NCBI GenBank assembly: GCA_016872875.1
Contig: VGYW01000441.1
Span: 1 to 6,828, forward strand
Direction of reading: 5' to 3'
Origin: Planctomycetota bacterium
GTDB lineage: Bacteria > Planctomycetota > PUPC01 > DSUN01
DNA length: 6,828 nt
Below are positions 5,815 to 6,828 of the stretch, in pieces; the stretch's first letter is position 1, and each line of letters opens with the position of its first letter. The notes beneath the pieces were generated by a model, which had not been told where the DNA came from, searched no databases, and was given only the letters and a program-made list of their open reading frames with translations. The position numbers and the translations under genes are program-made.

Positions 5815-6591
5815 ATGCCAGAGCCGATCATCCAGGTCCGCGGCTTGCACAAGTACTACGACCACCTCCACGTGGTGCGGGGGGTGGACCTCGACGTTGC
5901 GGCGGGCGAGGTGGTGGTCATCATCGGGCCATCGGGCGGCGGCAAGAGCACCTTCCTCCGCTGCCTCAACCTCCTCGAGGAGCCGTCGGCCGGACGCCTC
6001 GTGGTGGACGGCATCGCAATTGACGCCGGGGCGAGCGGCAAGGAACGCCACCGCCGCGTCCGCGAAATCCGAAAGCGCGCCGGCATGGTCTTCCAGCACT
6101 TCAACCTCTTCCCCCACATGACCGCGCTCGGCAACGTCGTCGAGGCGCCCGTCACCGTCAAGGGCGTTGGCCGCCAGGCCGCCGTCGCCAAGGCCGAAGA
6201 ATGCCTCGCCTGGGTGGGTCTCTCGGAGAAGCGCGACGAATACCCCTCCCGCCTCTCCGGCGGCCAGCAGCAGCGCGTGGCAATCGCACGCGCGCTGGCG
6301 ATGGAGCCGAAGATAATGCTCTTCGACGAGCCCACCTCCGCCCTCGACCCCGAGCTCATCGGCGAGGTCGTCGCAGTCATGGAGCGTCTGGCCAAGCAGG
6401 GGATGACCATGGTCGTCGTCAGCCACGAGCTCAGCTTCGCCCGCGACGTGGCCCACCGCGTCATCTTGATGGATGCTGGGGTCTGGGGCGAGAGCGGCAC
6501 ACCCGAACAGCTCTTCACCGCGCCGACGCAGGAGCGCACGCGCCAGTTCCTCGCCCGCATCCTGCACGGGGCCAAGCCTGGCCGGGCCTGA
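5815..6591 (+). CDS. Polar amino-acid-type ABC transporter ATP-binding protein (GlnQ/HisP-like)
   Basis: The 258-aa protein is full length for the family and powers the fused importer from the cytoplasmic face. Walker A is GPSGGGKST (38-46); Gly replaces the usual Ser at residue 42, a mild variant. The Q-loop is VFQHFNLFP (Q94), the signature LSGGQQQR (147-154), Walker B IMLFDE (167-172), the D-loop SALD (175-178) and the switch His H204 (SHE). The [14 protein letters not shown] block is characteristic of the polar amino-acid subfamily. The end, GTPEQLF...R..FL, is also typical. The ATG at 5815 is preferred to the in-frame ATG at 5761 because of its Shine-Dalgarno and normal N-terminus. All catalytic residues are present. 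It probably assembles as a homodimer with the 652-aa protein encoded just upstream. The repeat array starts 57 nt after its stop. Confidence 0.95.
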   Translation: MPEPIIQVRGLHKYYDHLHVVRGVDLDVAAGEVVVIIGPSGGGKSTFLRCLNLLEEPSAGRLVVDGIAIDAGASGKERHRRVREIRKRAGMVFQHFNLFPHMTALGNVVEAPVTVKGVGRQAAVAKAEECLAWVGLSEKRDEYPSRLSGGQQQRVAIARALAMEPKIMLFDEPTSALDPELIGEVVAVMERLAKQGMTMVVVSHELSFARDVAHRVILMDAGVWGESGTPEQLFTAPTQERTRQFLARILHGAKPGRA

Positions 6592-6648
6592 TGCTGCCAC
6601 CATATGGGCGCCGCACGCCGGCACCCCCCGCGGGACAGGAGGGCGATA

Positions 6649-6828
6649 CCCTCTCCCTCGGGGAGAGGGCTGGGGTGAGGGTGCTTGGCTTCCCCCTCTC
6701 CCTCGGGGAAAGGGCTGGGGTGAGGGTGCTTGGCTTCCCCCTCTCCCTCGGGGAGAGGGCTGGGGTGAGGGTGCTTGGCTTCCCCCTCTCCCTCGGGGAG
6801 AGGGCTGGGGTGAGGGTGCTTGGCTTCC
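6649..6828 (+). repeat. Tandem array of four 45-bp hairpin/G-rich units (family A), open at the window end
   Basis: The units are 6649-6693, 6694-6738, 6739-6783 and 6784-6828. They are identical except for one G-to-A at 6710 in unit 2. Each contains a 9-bp stem with a TCG loop (CCCTCTCCC / GGGAGAGGG), then a GGGGTGAGGGTGC tail as in the 1105-1260 cluster, then TTGGCTTCC. Each also carries a canonical G-quadruplex pattern on the plus strand (6660-6681 and every 45 bp): G-runs of 4, 3, 4 and 3 with loops AGA, CT and TGA. The stretch 6592-6648 before it shows no gene or clear signal. The last unit ends exactly at the window edge, so the true copy number is unknown. There are no spacers, so this is not CRISPR. 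Confidence 0.92.

Noticed and set aside
3207..5852. 881-codon open frame on the minus strand
   Set aside because: It runs antisense through the dehydrogenase and the transporter, both of which have clear family motifs. The translation is rich in Glu, Gly, Arg and His without any domain, as expected from a GC-rich shadow frame.
5716..6624. 302-codon open frame on the minus strand
   Set aside because: It is a shadow of the ATPase gene, which is certain from Walker and signature motifs.
6649..6828. CRISPR array
   Set aside because: The 45-bp units are contiguous and identical, with no unique spacers and no cas genes.

Overview
The window is GC-rich and of bacterial chromosomal type. It holds five protein genes and an unusually dense set of palindromic repeats. 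No rRNA, tRNA, phage, plasmid or transposase gene is visible. The mix of hairpin families (CCCTCTCC/GGAGAGGG with a GGTGAGGG tail, GTAGTGCGGGCTTCAGCCCG, TGTGGGCGGGACG, GTCCTC runs) reminds me of Planctomycetota-type genome bins. That is an impression, not a proof, and I make no firm taxonomic call.

Layout, left half (minus strand): a 5'-complete gene that runs off the left edge (1037 to 1) encodes a glutamine-amidotransferase-like region followed by a polysaccharide-deacetylase-like region. Upstream of it, separated by a cluster of three hairpin repeats (1105-1260), is a complete DegT/DnrJ/EryC1/StrS-family PLP aminotransferase gene (2391 to 1279). The two could belong to one carbohydrate-modification operon, but no substrate can be read from the sequence.

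Layout, right half (plus strand): after a 215-bp divergent intergenic region with a REP-like inverted pair (2416-2468) and a possible promoter/operator, there are three genes. They are a zinc-type medium-chain dehydrogenase (2607-3746), a polar amino-acid-type ABC importer in which the periplasmic binding protein is fused to the permease (3852-5810), and its ATPase (5815-6591, translationally coupled). Binding protein, membrane pore and ATPase are all present, so the importer looks complete in two genes. The dehydrogenase may act on the imported compound or a related one (inference from neighbourhood only). A tandem array of 45-bp hairpin/G-rich units follows and runs to the window end.

The most interesting feature is the repeats. 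Each intergenic gap longer than a few bases carries a palindromic element. One composite element (3095-3185) lies in frame inside the dehydrogenase, exactly at the loop before the first strand of its Rossmann fold, and a second short repeat-like insert lies about 20 codons later. Within two of the families, copies differ by paired changes that keep the hairpin stem intact, while the foot and loop bases stay constant. This is the architecture of REP/BIME elements moved by RAYT (HUH Y1) transposases.
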